A stretch of DNA of 64,000 nucleotides from Stromatinia cepivora (Eukaryota; Ascomycota; Leotiomycetes; Helotiales; Sclerotiniaceae), in the NCBI GenBank assembly GCA_014898415.1, contig RCTD01000008.1:992001-1056000 (forward strand). Direction: 5' to 3'. The position numbers were made by a program, and so were the translations under genes. This document shows, in pieces, positions 12,206 through 25,184 of this stretch. Numbering within the stretch: the stretch's first letter is position 1; the number at the start of each line of letters is the position of its first letter. Below the pieces are notes generated by a model that saw nothing but the letters and a program-made list of their open reading frames with translations, ran no database searches and had not been told where the DNA came from.

Positions 12206-15200
12206 CTAGATCGATTCTCTAGTCTCAAATTGACCCAGGAGATGCTCAATGTCGGGCCACTCCAATTGAAAATCAAACTTGTCAATAGGAGCTCTCTGCA
12301 TGTCAGCATGAAAAGCGAATTCAAGGTTGAATTGATGCTGGAATTCATAAAATACTGTTGTGCGATCTTCGGTATGGGGAAAACAATCAAAGGAATCATC
12401 TTCGGAAAGTAAATCCTTGATAAGTCTAAACAAGAATTCCTTAATAGCATGTACGTGCTCGTGATTTATTGTGAAACAAGCTTGAAGGCATCGATCGACA
12501 GCTTGCAACATATGGTCGTTAGGTCGGAATTTAATGGTGCATATGACTGTGCTGTCCGGGTTGGTGCGACTTCCATTACTAGTCAAGGCAGACTTGAAGA
12601 TAAAATAACTGCCGGTCTTCTTAGTAGCTTCTGATGCATCTTGTTCCTCAAGAGTATGTAGAAGGTTGTTTTGCCGAGCCCATGCTGCAAGAAGTTGTGG
12701 AAATGGTCCGCTACGACAATACATCGCAAAAACCTTTTGGCGATAGGCGTAAGCTGACCTCTTAAATATAGCCGCAGTTGAAGGAGGAATAACGAGAGTA
12801 CCGGCGTAGTATATTTGATACGCAGTAGGGTAACCAACAGTAGGTGTCTCGGAGTCATCCACACTCTCTTGGCAGACATCGGCATGGGCAAGACTTCCCG
12901 CTAGGAGACAGGAAATCGAGCAATACGTGACACCACTATTGGTACCACAGCCATGACAAAGTACCATAGGACTGTCTGTAGTTGCGTAATAATGCCTAGC
13001 ACAATAAGTGCAATCGAATGGGATCTGAGCCAAACTTGGTTCCGCATGTCTATACGGACCTACGTGGAGAATGCTACTGGTTGATATTTTTTGACGACTC
13101 CAGCCATTAGAGAATTCTGGAAGACTATTTTCTGCAAAATCCAAACTACCCACACTTGCCTGCTGAGTGTGTCTTTGATGTCCTACAGAAGTAGATGCCG
13201 CGAAGTCCAGGTTCGGAGAATCCAAACCCATGAAAGAAGGATGGAAGCCACGAGGCTGAGGACCATGAATAGTGATAGTTGAACTAATAACTGAACTGGG
13301 TCTACTGATAGAAATTGGGGTAGTTTCCCTAGGTGCCCGAGGACCTTCATTACCAGTGCCAACCTCTAAAGAGCATGAATCTGAAACTTGATGGACATTG
13401 TTAACAATGGTATCCAGAGATGCAACATCAGAAATAGGTGATGTAGCGACTGCAGAAATATCGCCAACAATATTATCTTTAGATATACTATCAAGGGCAG
13501 ATAATGCGTCAACTGAAATGGTGTTGTCAACGGCAGAATCCATGGCAGTACTTTCAGCAGGAGATGAATGACGAGCTGCAATAGCATTGCCAGCGATCAA
13601 TGCCTCAGACTTCATATTGGCAATGAACATCTTATCAATAGGCATCTTATCAAGAGACATCTGAGCAACAGAAGCGCGTCTCTCGATGAGTGAAGCAGAA
13701 TCGGGATTTAGTTCATCACCGGCATTTAGTTCATCATCGAAATCTCCTTCACCATTGAAATCTCCTTCACCATCGTTAATTGTAGTGGAAACAGCGAACA
13801 TTGTTGGGGTAGCAGAAGAGCTTCGGTATTGTCTTCGCCGGCTAGGAGCATCAAGAAAATTTCCGAGATAGATTGGTGCGTCGTACTTCAAAGTCATTCC
13901 ACGCCGAGGTGGTGACATTTCGGGAAGACTTGTTGTAATGTCTTCGGCTTCGTGTTCGATGCTGATTGTGCTAGGTGAGCCAATATCCTTGATACTTTCA
14001 TTGATAACCTTTGTTGCTATGATCTCATCGACTAAAGTCCGAGTGGCATCAACATTTGCGGGAGGATTGGTATCAGTAGCGTTAGAGATGTCCTCAGCAT
14101 TAACTTCCATAGATAGGATAGCGTATTCCGTCGGAGGTATGGGGGACGATACAACCACTGCATTTTGAACCGCAGATTTTGTTAGATTATGGTCAACGTT
14201 AGCTCCGATATCAGCCGAAATATTGAGGTCCATCTTTGGTACAGCCGGTTGTTCAGCTACGACTGTAGGCTCTAGCTTTGCCAAAACCTCGAGGCCCATT
14301 GTTGGCATAGCCGGTTGTTCCATCATGGCTGTAGGCTCTGCCCTAGTCGCAGCAAATTCGTGTTGTGTAGTATTTTTCAGAGGAGAGGAGATTGCTGGGA
14401 AATCGTTGAAGCTCTCGATCTCAAACTTCTCGCCAAGTTTTGTGATAGTAGTAGCAGTTTGACCTAATGCTTCGGTGGGTACCCTTTCCTTCTTGTGGTC
14501 AACGTTCTGGTTTAGTGGGACTTTGACAGCAACAGAAGTTTTTTGCCTAGATGGTTTGGGAGAATGGACTGGCCGAGATTGTTGAGCAGCCCGTGGTCCC
14601 TTATTCTTAATAGGTCTGGGTTTCACGACTTCCCAGTTCGTGTCATCCTCAACCACTGGATTTGTAGAATCATCGAAATGGTAATTCAAGGGATCAGATG
14701 CAATGGAATGAGAGGACTTTTCCGTAATCTTAGCAGTCTGTTGCATAGTTTCTGATGCTGTAGACTCGAGGTCGTCTTCCTGCTTAGCAACCTTCTTTGC
14801 GTTGCCCTTTCCCCTTGTCTTCTTCTTCTTCTTTTTCGCAGCTGTCTCATTGCTTGGTGCCAAATTTTCTGGAATCAATAGCGGTGAAATTGAACGAGGT
14901 ACATTATCAGGGGTAATTGTTTCAGTGATGGCAGTCTCGTCGGTAGGCTCACGAGGTCTTTTATTAGGGGTAATGCTTTCAATGATGGTAGTTTCCTCGA
15001 CGGGCTCATCTAGAGTTGGAATCGTACGAATATGAGTAACTGACCAGGTTTGTGACCCCATTATCGAGTCGAGTCCATGGATGTTGATATTGTGAACAAA
15101 ATCCTCTAAAGCACTTCTCGCCGCAGCTTTTCCTGCTTCCTCCTTGTTTTTTTCCAAGGTATTGAGTTTACCGATGTATTCATGATATTTTGGAGAACGT

Positions 15201-16789
15201 CGAACATCTGTACCATGAACTGTGGCAATTGTGAAGCTCGACTTTTCGAGGTGTTTGTCCTTCTCTACACGAACTAGCGCGTCCTCTATCTCGTTTATTT
15301 TTATGACTTCCACCAGGAACAAATTCAGCATTGCTTTTGTTTTGAGGTCATCATGCTTATTTGACTCCTTGGTTTCTCCATACAAGTTGCGGTTGAGATT
15401 TTGTCCATATTTATCCATATCAATGCATGTGATATGGAAAGAACTCGATGCGGAGTCTTTTCCATCTGCCAGTGTATCTGGCTCCGTCAGATGGGCGTAA
15501 TAGTCCGCGCCTTGAACCTCCCTACCAGAGTAAAAGTCATCCGCTAGAGCCCGGAACTCGTATGAGTTTGGCTTGATTCCGCTCTTGGTAAAAATTGTTT
15601 CTGGTCATTGTAAGTACATGTACAATGAATAAGGGTTCCGACTCACCATTCAAGATTTCCCAAGCCACTCTATCTCTGGTTTCTTTGTTCGATGGCTTAT
15701 ACCAGTTTCCAGACTGTGCGCTGATCTGGTATGGAACTTGAAGAGGGGTACGGACGCCCAGTCTAACTGCCCGGGAAAATATCGCTGGATTCCAACCCTT
15801 GTCAACCGTTTAGCAAAAGATTAGAAATCCTAGAGAAAGGTTCATGGCATACCCAATGAAAATAGTCATGGCTTCCTGATTCGATTATAACTTCAGCCAT
15901 TTTTTCCTGTGAAGTGAGCCACGAAAGAAGGCCGTTCTTTCCTGCTACTGGAGGTGGCCCAAAATGTTGATATTTCTGAAGAATGCGTTCGTGGGGATCG
16001 AAATGAATAAGTCGTCCAACTAGATCTCCTACTAGCTCTATATTATCAATATTTCGAAGGTTGATAAGATGGAAGGTACCAGGAGTTTTGGCTAGGTGAA
16101 GTATGCTGGCTATTTTTGTTGCTGTCGTGGTATTATCAATGGATGAAAGCTCCTGCCGACCGTGGCTGAGGATATAAGTTAGCCTTCGTTGGCAAGAGCG
16201 AATTCTCTAGCTTGGAAAATAACGAGTTTTAAAGAATTGAAAAAAGGGGGGGGGGGGTGAATGTGATCTTGACTTACTCTTCTACTTGCTTTACGATCTC
16301 TTCAATTGAACCAGAATGATCAGTTGAGGCTTTTGAAGATTTGCTTCTGTGCTTTGAAGTACTGGAATCAGTCGAATTTCTCAAGATCTCGAGATTTTTT
16401 GCGGTCAAAGGACTTGAAGTTCGATCTGGAAAATCTGCGGAATTGGAATCGACCAATTCGTTCTGTGGTACAATTAAATTATTCGAAAGATTATTGGTTT
16501 TAGGAGACTCGATACCAGTCTCTTCTGGCGTTGATAAATTAGTGCACTACTGACTTGTTAGAAGATGAGGAGGATGATGAAGGCACATAGGAATCTGTGA
16601 TTAAGGATGGAAAACAATCTAGGTGGGGGGGGGGGGGTCGCCGACTAAGCAAGAATATCTTCTAGTTTATTCGGACCCATCGACAGGCCGATCAGTATGA
16701 GGAAGAAAAACAAACAATATTACCTTCATATCTAGATCTATCAGTGATTCATTCACTGAAACTGGGGGTTTAAGTTGTGGAAATTTCAT
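12206..16789 (-). CDS. Large MYND-type zinc-finger protein, 1410 residues
   Basis: Five exons (16724-16789, 16278-16546, 15853-16204, 15647-15797, 12206-15600) give 1410 residues in one frame. N-terminal exons encode a folded-looking region of about 300 residues with several Trp and Tyr that I cannot assign. A long disordered middle rich in Ser, Thr, Pro and Ala follows, with a lysine run near residues 533-545 that may be a nuclear signal. Near residues 1142-1192 lies a cysteine cluster with CTYC, CHGC, CSISC and HADVC; the CX3C-X7-HX3C tail is the MYND signature. MYND fingers usually bind proline-rich partners; the partner here is unknown. The C-terminal 200 residues are a further conserved-looking domain. 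Start chosen because an ATG exon of 22 codons joins in phase through a 177-bp intron. The 46-bp intron 4 is near the fungal minimum. Confidence 0.8.
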
Positions 16790-18950
16790 ATTTGTAGATC
16801 AAGTTTGAACATTTTTGGAAGGACAAAAAATAATTGGGAGGAGGATGGAGGATGAAATATATCAACATCAATACCCTTCGCTTCAAAATAATTTGGTTGT
16901 ACTGGAACAATAGTCTCTCCGGGCCCGAAGAGGCATTGCATAGTTTATATACCTATGGTACTATTCACTACATTACAACTTTGGATGTAAACACATAAGC
17001 TTAACTGTCAAAGAATGAAGTTCAATCAATATTATATTCTTTATGTACCTACTCATTGTACTCACTCACCAACTTGTAATTCCCTTCACTCATTACTTTG
17101 CATCATGGTTTACATAGCTAACTTTCGACAAACCATGGCTTTAAATGAATATTAGAAGAGTTATTCAACAAATGAAGTTTATTACTTGGATTCACAATTA
17201 TCACCCTCATCACAACCAAACCATTTCATATGGTACTCTCATCCATTTACCATCACAATTATGGGTCCATAAAGGAATACATTTGATAGACAAGAATCAA
17301 ATGCACTCATTTCATCCTATGTTTGTTGAATGGTGCTTATATCCATAACTATCGTTCATTCCATTCAACCCTTTCACATGGCACTTTGTATCCAAATAAT
17401 TCTGAAAGTATATCCATTGTCACCTCTCATCATGGTGAATTTTGGACATGAGAAAATTTATACCCTGAATCTTTGAGGGATTTATAGATTTATCAAAGTG
17501 GTATGTGTTTATTGTATACTGCATTTACTCCTTTATGTACCTAACAAGCACTATTTCAATGTTCTTGAATTCTAAGGCAAGCTAGGGAAAACAGATCCCA
17601 ATTGAATGAAACATGTAAATACTAACAAAAAACAGTGTGAAGTGGTGACACAATCATTTTAATACCAATTCTCTTCATATGTTAACTTTTGAATATGAAG
17701 TCTGATACCAAGATCATCATTAAAGATTCATACTCAATCATATTTGGCTAGTGTTGACAATGAGAAGCTCTATGCATTATACTAATTTATGGCAACTGCC
17801 AATTAAGCTAGCTCATTGCACCTGATCAAAGGGGAGAAGTATTGATCATTGGATGAAATAAATATGAATCGGGAGAGACATAACAAAATTCTTCTTATTT
17901 GGTAATTAAAGTGTTTTTTAATACTTATCTTCACAAAACTCATATACCATAACTTTTACAGCAAGCAGGTGTGAAGCAGATAGATACCGCAGTCTCCATC
18001 TTATCATGACCTTCATGGGGCTTTATACATGGTAAAATGCATACGGAATTGGAATTGGATGTAGAAGATAGAGCAGTTACCGTATTTTAATGATCAGATA
18101 CTATTCTTCAGATGGTTATGATTCCTTTTCCAGGATTTACCATCTACTACCAATACTGAACCAAATATTTGTCGTCTTGTTCCTCCCCCTCCTCTAATCC
18201 ACTTTGTACCCCCCCTTATTAAAAAGATTATATCCCTTGTGTTTGTGATGTGTAGATGTAATTTTCCACCATTTATCCGTTAGGTAGTATGATAGCGAAT
18301 ACAATCACATCCCAAGCTTCCGAGCCCTTATTACTCAATGCGCTCGAAATGGTTAAGATATACAGGATTATCTGCCTGATGGCAGTGGCTCTCGAAGAGC
18401 CAGCGGAACGTAATTTCTAAACAAGTTTAATAGATGAATTGAGGTACTCATGGGGGCAAGCCTTCAAGTCCCCATAGCTGGCACTCGAAAAGATGATTGG
18501 TAGAATGTGAAGGTTGCATGGTTTTTATATGGGGTGAAACACTTGATGAAATGACATGAAGTCAGTTTTAAGTGAGGTGTGAAGTTGATGGGTTCCAACC
18601 TTCCCAAATGCCAAATAAACATTTTACATAAGCAATAAGCAATCGTGTGATTCATACTCGATTTTAGCACTAGTCTTGCACGCTAGGCTGAACGCAGATC
18701 CCCAATTTTTTTTATAATTAGCAAGTGCATTATTCTATCTTGCATGTTTTTGTTTGTTCCTCAGATTTCCCAAAAAATCAACAAGCTATCCAGCAATTAT
18801 CACAAGAGTTCTCAAAGAAACAAACTTTACTTTCTTTTGATTTGCTTGTGTGTATTTCATCAATATAGAAATCTCTTTCTGCAACATATTCTGATCATTA
18901 AAAAGATCACCACATTTCCTCATTCCTAAACCCTGGGAATCAAAGCAACA
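16790..18950. other. Divergent promoter region, A+T-moderate
   Basis: About 2.2 kb between the MYND gene and the KH-domain gene. No frame longer than 68 codons and no recognisable RNA. Upstream of 18951 there is a run of short pyrimidine tracts. No function is assigned. Confidence 0.6.
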
Positions 18951-20771
18951 ATGGCCGATCCGCAACCTAGTATCACATCCATCCTGGCTGCTTTAGGTAT
19001 TTATTTCCTCCTGCTCTTGATGATAAAAACTTGAGACTAACTTCCTTTCAGCAGCGCAGCGACCTAATGCGACCCCTCCGCAAAATCAGCAGCCTGCATA
19101 CCAACCCCCCCCTCAACAACAGTCAAATCCTTATGGACAACCCGGTGGATATTCTTTACCTCAACCTACAAACTCAGGCAGTGTCGATCTCAGCGGTATC
19201 AAGCCCGTAAGCTCTGGAACTGTTAGTATTCAAGATGCTATCGCAAAAGCAAAGGTGATTGCTGCTGAGAAGGGCGTCTCTTACGACAGAGCTCCATCTT
19301 ATGGTGGACAACACCAGCCCATGCCTTCCGGTAGACCATACAGTCCACGATCAAGATCCAGATCTCCACAGCCAACACGTCGCGATGCATTCCGTGATAA
19401 TTTCAACCCATATCGCGATGAACGACGAGGCCCACCAGGAAGAGATTATCGCGAACGTTCATTTTCTCCCGGCGTGCGAGGCAGAGGTCCGTCTGATGCT
19501 TTCCCACCTCCGCATGGGGGCTCAAGTGGATATGTTCGTGAGCGTTCTCCAATACGCGGTGGAGAGGATAACGTCGAATCAATCTCAATTGAGTCGAATC
19601 TTGTAGGATTGATCATTGGCAGACAAGGCGAGAACTTGAGAAGAGTGGAATCAGAAACCGGCTGCAGAGTACAATTTATTACTGGTCCTGATGAAACAGG
19701 TCCTTTCAGAACCTGCAAAATCACTGGTCCTCGTGCTCGTAGGGCTGATGCTAAGGCTGAGATTACTCGCATCATCGATGATAGTGGTTTGGGCCCACTT
19801 TCAGACCGAGCCCCAAGACAAGATAATAACACTCGAGATTCATCGCATCAACCAGCATTGAGAGACGGCGAGGATAGTATGCAGATAATGGTTCCGGATA
19901 GAACAGTTGGTCTTATTATCGGTCGTGGCGGAGAGACTATCAGAGATCTCCAAGAGCGAAGTGGCTGCCATGTCAATATCGTTGGAGAGCAGAAGAGCGT
20001 TAATGGACTTCGACCTGTCAACCTCATAGGTACTCGAGAGGCTGCCGCCATGGCCAAAGACTTAATCATGGAAATTGTCGAGAGCGATAGTAAGAGCGCA
20101 CCAAAAGAGCGCGCACCCGCTCCAAGAGAGAATAATCGTGACACGGGCTATGGTGGTGGTTATGGCAGCGGCGGCGGTGGTGGTGGTCAAGGGGATAAGA
20201 TCAATGATTCTATCTTCGTACCTTCCGAGGCTGTAGGCATGATTATCGGCAAAGGTGGAGAAACAATTAAAGACATGCAAAACACAACCGGTTGCAAGAT
20301 CAATGTTACCCAGTCTTCCGGACCTGGTGAGGTTGAACGTGAAATCGGTCTTGTAGGTTCCCAGCAAGCTATAGCAGCTGCCAAACGAGCCATTGAGGAT
20401 AAAGTTGAAGCTGTGGTAAGCACAATCAATCATGCTTTATTATCACAACATTTCTAACATCAAGTAGCAACAGAAAAATAATGGCGGTGGTGGTGGTGGT
20501 GGTCATCGTAACAATCGTGGACACCAGAATCAACAGAATGATTATGGAGACCGTGGCTATTCCCAACAATCATACTCCCAGCCACAAGGACAACAAGCAC
20601 CTCCAGCTGGTGCTGAAGACCCTTATGCAGCTTGTAAGTTTCATTTCTGGTTATTTTCGAAATTTACTGATGAATTTAGATGGTGGATATGCCAATTATG
20701 CCCAGCTTTGGTATCAGGCATTGGCCGCGCAAGGTCAAAGTGATACAACCAAACCGCCAGGAACTTCGTAA
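18951..20771 (+). CDS. RNA/ssDNA-binding protein with three KH domains (FUBP/KSRP-like)
   Basis: Exons 18951-18996, 19052-20415, 20468-20633 and 20680-20771 encode 555 residues. Three KH domains are clear at about residues 188-255, 289-356 and 399-466; each has the VG(L/M)IIG strand and an intact GXXG nucleic-acid loop (GRQG, GRGG, GKGG). The N terminus is Gln/Pro-rich, followed by an RS/RD-rich stretch (about 95-185) typical of RNA-processing factors. Glycine runs precede KH3 and the tail. The C terminus ends with DPYAAYGGYANYAQLWY, reminiscent of the tyrosine-rich tail repeats of animal FUBP proteins. A role in mRNA splicing, stability or transcription is inferred from the family. The first acceptor is a CAGCAG tandem site, so one Ala is optional. 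Exon 3 retention would stop the frame at 20457. Confidence 0.92.
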
Positions 20772-22401
20772 CTTTACGACAGTGATTACCAGCCGTAGGA
20801 TGACTCGACATTTGATTTGCATGATTCGCATGACTTGCATGACATGCGCTGAGACCATGACTTTCGATTCATTTTTCATCGATATAGTATGCCTGCATTG
20901 TACATGATGACGATGACCGAAAACATTCGTACTTTTTCATTACTGGCCTGATATTGGTATACTATCTTCACTGAGTTGATCACGCAGCCCAGGATACTCT
21001 AACCTATGGATACACGATATTAGTATGCACTACTATTTTTACGATTCTTGAACATGCTTTTTATCAAACCAGTCCGGAGCAGAAAACTAAAAGAGATAAT
21101 ACCGACGAACCAGATCTAATCTATTAGTAGATGATGACCAAACGCGTACCATCTACTTTGATTTGTGCATTGCAATTGACCTGACAATCTACTTCTGCTT
21201 GACACCTATGATTTGGGCTTTCAGTATCGGATTTGATCTGCTTGCAATACTGATATTCATGCATGAACGTCTCTTTCAATCGCTCCTATCCTTCAATTGT
21301 CATTAATGCTCTTGGTCAGCATAATCACGCACTTGTCGATGCGATCTCGATGTTCAATTTCCTGATGAGATGTGAGGCTCACACGAGCAAATTTGGTTTG
21401 GCTGGTGAGCATGGCTTGGTCTGGACATATTTCAATGTGGTGCTGCTTGCATGCATGACTTGAATGCAACTGATGATTTGCTTGCTTTGCTGAGTAATTT
21501 TGAATTTTGGCCTTTGCTATTGCTTGATTGCTTTGTGGCTTGCTTGCTTGCTTGCTTGCTCGACCAATATTTAATCGGATTTCTTTTTTTTCCTTACTTG
21601 CGCGCGATGGATGGCACTTACCTGAAAGGTATAGTTTGTTTGGGTGGGATGGTGGAGATACTATTAAAAAAAGACATTGATGGAGAGGAGTGGTGGAGTG
21701 GTGGATGGCTTTTGGTTGGTAATGAATGTAAGATAGCAATAATAAAAAATTGTTTGTGTTTTGAGGAGTGTCTATCCTGAAATTCTTTTGAGGTATGTGT
21801 ATCTTTTGCATTTCCGTCTTTTGCACTTCCGACTCCCGCATAAGCTGGATGGAATCTTGGATTTGGAGAGTGAAAGATATGTAGATATATAATGAATCGC
21901 TCGTCTCGCCGAAGAAACGAATTCAGCTTCTCTTTGAGCTCCATTCATTCCTAATGTCCTTCTCTCCAGCTGCCGGCTTATAGCTTATAACTACCTCGAA
22001 ATATACTATCCTATCTATACCCATTTACTACACCGTGCCGTGTTCTGTATAATTCAATCTAAGGCTTTCTATCCTACACTATTCCCAGATAAGTCAAGTC
22101 ACCCCCTGACTCGCTCTTGTACCGTTCTTCTCGCGAGATTGACTCTAAAATCGGATCTAAAATTTACTCTACCCGTCAGAGTCCTAGCCCATAAGTCTTC
22201 TATCCTATCCTACGTTATGTTTCCCTACCCTACGAGTCAAAATCAAAATCAGAATCGCCCTCTCGCATCTATTTCCAATAACAACAGCAGCATGCTTCTC
22301 TCCTCCTCTTTCCACCCTCCAGACTTCTTACCGATTCCCCATTGCAAATATACCCGCCTCAAAATTCTTATATCCCCAATCCCGCTAATTATAATCAATA
22401 A
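20772..22401. other. Intergenic region with simple repeats
   Basis: About 1.6 kb between convergent genes. A TTGC repeat of about five units lies at 21541-21560. Long frames (for example minus 21293-21841) translate to low-complexity sequence and are not supported. No gene is recognised. Confidence 0.55.
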
Positions 22402-25184
22402 TCATATATATCCCCCAACAATTTCTAACTCCACACTTAAAATTTCATAATAGGGTATTTCTGCTATTCGAGAAATTATTTGGTTGATGGATGTTGGGTT
22501 TTGGGGTTTGAGTTGCGATGGGGGGGTAGAGTTTTGTGTGTTTGGATTGTTTGGGATGTTTGGGATGGAAAAGGAGCCGGTTTTGGAGGTGTATTTTTTG
22601 GTGTAAGGGGAGGGAGAGGAGGGAGGTGAGAAGGTGTTTGAGGAGGGGATGTAGTGCAGGGTGCCTGATGGGGATTGTGGATTGGAGTTTGTGTTTGTGT
22701 TTGTATTTGGCGGGTTGATATCGAGGGATGCGGAAAGTGGTGTATTATATCTCCACAACAGGAACGCTTCCTCCTCTCTTCCACCTTCGTCTTTCACCCC
22801 CAGTCCCTCTAATTTTTCTTCCGCTACTTCCTTAAGATTCCCTAGCTTCAGATTTCCCCATTTCTCACCAGTACCTGGTATCGAACTGCAGATTTCATGT
22901 GCATGTATCCCTCTTTCTGAAGTCGTGTGATTAATTTCGAATTTTGTTTCTGCGTTCTTATTATCCTCATCCTTCTCCTCTTCCTGCGAAGAACAATTTG
23001 TAAAAATAATCGGTATATATGTTCCTTTTACTACTTCTTCATTTTCCCCATCCCCGCCGTTTTTCCGGATGTATTCTACTCCTTCGATACAGAATATTAG
23101 TTGTTCATACTTTTTTATATCTTGATGATCATCTACTTCAGCATTTTCAGTTTCTTTCTCGTAGTCCCAAGATATATATCTCCAAGAAGCGGTGGAGATA
23201 ATTCCCGGATTGGTAAAGCGGAAAGAATTAGAGTCGATTGGAAAAAAGTTTTGGAGGAGAGTGCGGGAGGTGGTGAAGGTTAGGGTTGCAGTTGTTTTTG
23301 TGATTGCGGGGGTGAAGGTGGGATTTGGATTGGTGTTGGATATGATTTGAGAGCTGGATAATGCGGATAGGTATTCATGAGGGGGCTCAAGGATGGGTAA
23401 AGGTCCTATTGCAGGATATGGTTAGGATTCGGGCGTTAGTTAGAGTGAGATGGAGAACGAGAGCAGAGAACGTACCGAAACTAGGGGGTATCAAATAGTA
23501 ATTAGAGAGATGAGGATTACGTTTCCACATCCATTTTCTCAATTCATGGGTCGAATTATCCCATTCATCATGTTGTAGGTTATGGTTTACAAATTGGAGT
23601 ACTGCATTAGGGTGAGTATGTCAGTATGTTTATAAGTATAATAGGTGTACTATCTCATGCACTTTTCTCTTTCGTATTTTTTCGTTAGATATAAAGATAA
23701 AGCCATAAGTAATGATGAAGAGAATGAAGAGATGAAAGATAAAAAGAAAAACTCACTATCAACAACAACATCACTCCCTTCCCCAGGATCCCTCCCTAAC
23801 ACCCTTGAAAATTCTTGAATCCGATGTGCCCTTCCCATTCTAATGTTTTCATACAATTTCAATCTTTCTTGGATCTCTTCTCTTCTCGCACTTCCCGGAA
23901 GAACAACAGCCAAAGCAGCAGCATCTTCGATAGCACTACCACCGCCTTGACCTTGATGTGGTAAATACGGATGAGCTGCATCGCCTAGGAGAACGAGTTT
24001 TCCCTTGGTAAAAGTAGGCAAGGGATGCATATCAAGGAGACGCCAAACTTTAAGAGTGCCTGTCGTGTTTGTATCCGAGGAAGTAGACGAAGGAGCCATT
24101 TTCAACATTTCTAACAAATCTTCATCCCAACCCTCATAAATTTTTAATAAATTCTCTTTATTACCACCTTTACCCCATCCCTCCCCGTTATTCCCAGATT
24201 CAGATAATGCATCAGGGTGTATACACACGAAATTGAGCAAAGAGTTAGAAGATGTCGGATATACGATTACGCGACGATCAGTACCGAACCACATGATTAG
24301 TTCACCTTCTTTTTGCATATATTTTGCGGTTTTGGGATTAGAGAGGACGGCGGCCCTGGTGAGAAGGAAGCGGTAGGCGCTTTTACCGCTTGGGAATGGT
24401 TTTATTGAGGAGGAGGGGGTTTGGACGAAGGACCGAGTTAGACTGTGGACGCCGTCTGCGCCGATTATTAGATCTCCGGTGCGGGGTGTGCCGTTTGATA
24501 AATGGACGGTGGAGGTGGTGGGATCCAGGGTAGAAACTTTGTGGGATGTGAGGAGGGTGATGGGAGGATTTGGGGGAGATGGTGTGAGGGCTTTAGATTT
24601 AAGATGGGAATGAAGTTGGACGCGGTGAGCTAGGAGCCAAGGCTATGGGGTTTAGTTGGCTCTGTGATAATTTGAAGGGGATGGAGAAAGTACATGGTGC
24701 CATATTTTATCTACCTCGACTAGATCCATACTTCGGTTCAACGAGCCGGTCGATGTATATTCTGTCATCTGGTCGGAACAGCCGCTGTTAGTAATTCACC
24801 TGTAGACATGTATGCGACCCTTGGTATCAAATCGGAGAACTGTCTCATGAACCTACCCAATTTAAAGGATTCGCACCACTCTCTTCTAAGAAAATTCCCA
24901 ATCGTCTTAGGATTCCATTAGCATTCGGTTGGATATGAATTGCGGCGCCATATTCTGAGGCGAATTGAGATTGTTCGAATATCTGCAGCATTCTTGTTAG
25001 CTTGGGAATTTGCACCCAAGTTTTGCTTCCAATAAAAGCTGAAAGAAAGCATGGACAGCGGGTAGGGAGATGGGGATACGGATGGGAGAAAACACACAGT
25101 TACTTCATGACCCTGCTCTCTCAAGGCAATCGCAACAGTTAGACCACCGATGCCGGCTCCTACGATCAGGACTTTGAGAGGCAT
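22402..25184 (-). CDS. FAD-dependent monooxygenase with an extra C-terminal domain, 767 residues
   Basis: Six exons (25098-25184, 24857-24982, 24694-24768, 23757-24642, 23476-23601, 22402-23405) keep one frame for 767 residues. Residues 1 to about 400 are a class A flavin hydroxylase of the salicylate hydroxylase type: FAD-binding VGAGIGG near residue 9, the DG-motif region GDLIIGADGVHS near 152-162, and LVLLGDAAHP near 312-321. These enzymes use NAD(P)H and O2 to hydroxylate aromatic or polyketide substrates, usually in the cytosol. Such proteins normally end near residue 420-450; here about 330 more residues follow, mostly in one 1-kb exon. That part has beta-rich segments, a GIHAHEICSSIPG motif and a closing AEIPYYEILSVE; it may be an acetoacetate-decarboxylase-like beta domain, but this is a weak impression. 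No signal peptide. The neighbours do not suggest a pathway. Confidence 0.85.

Noticed and set aside
11791..12450. 219-codon minus-strand frame
   Set aside because: Overlaps the 3' end of the MYND gene in another frame, has no domain and lies mainly in the presumed 3' UTR.
16547..16560. In-frame TAG that would end the MYND gene upstream exon
   Set aside because: It lies in intron 1; the acceptor directly after it joins in phase to the ATG exon at 16724-16789.
21293..21841. 182-codon minus frame
   Set aside because: Low-complexity Ser/Gln/Lys/His translation including the TTGC repeat; no family resemblance.
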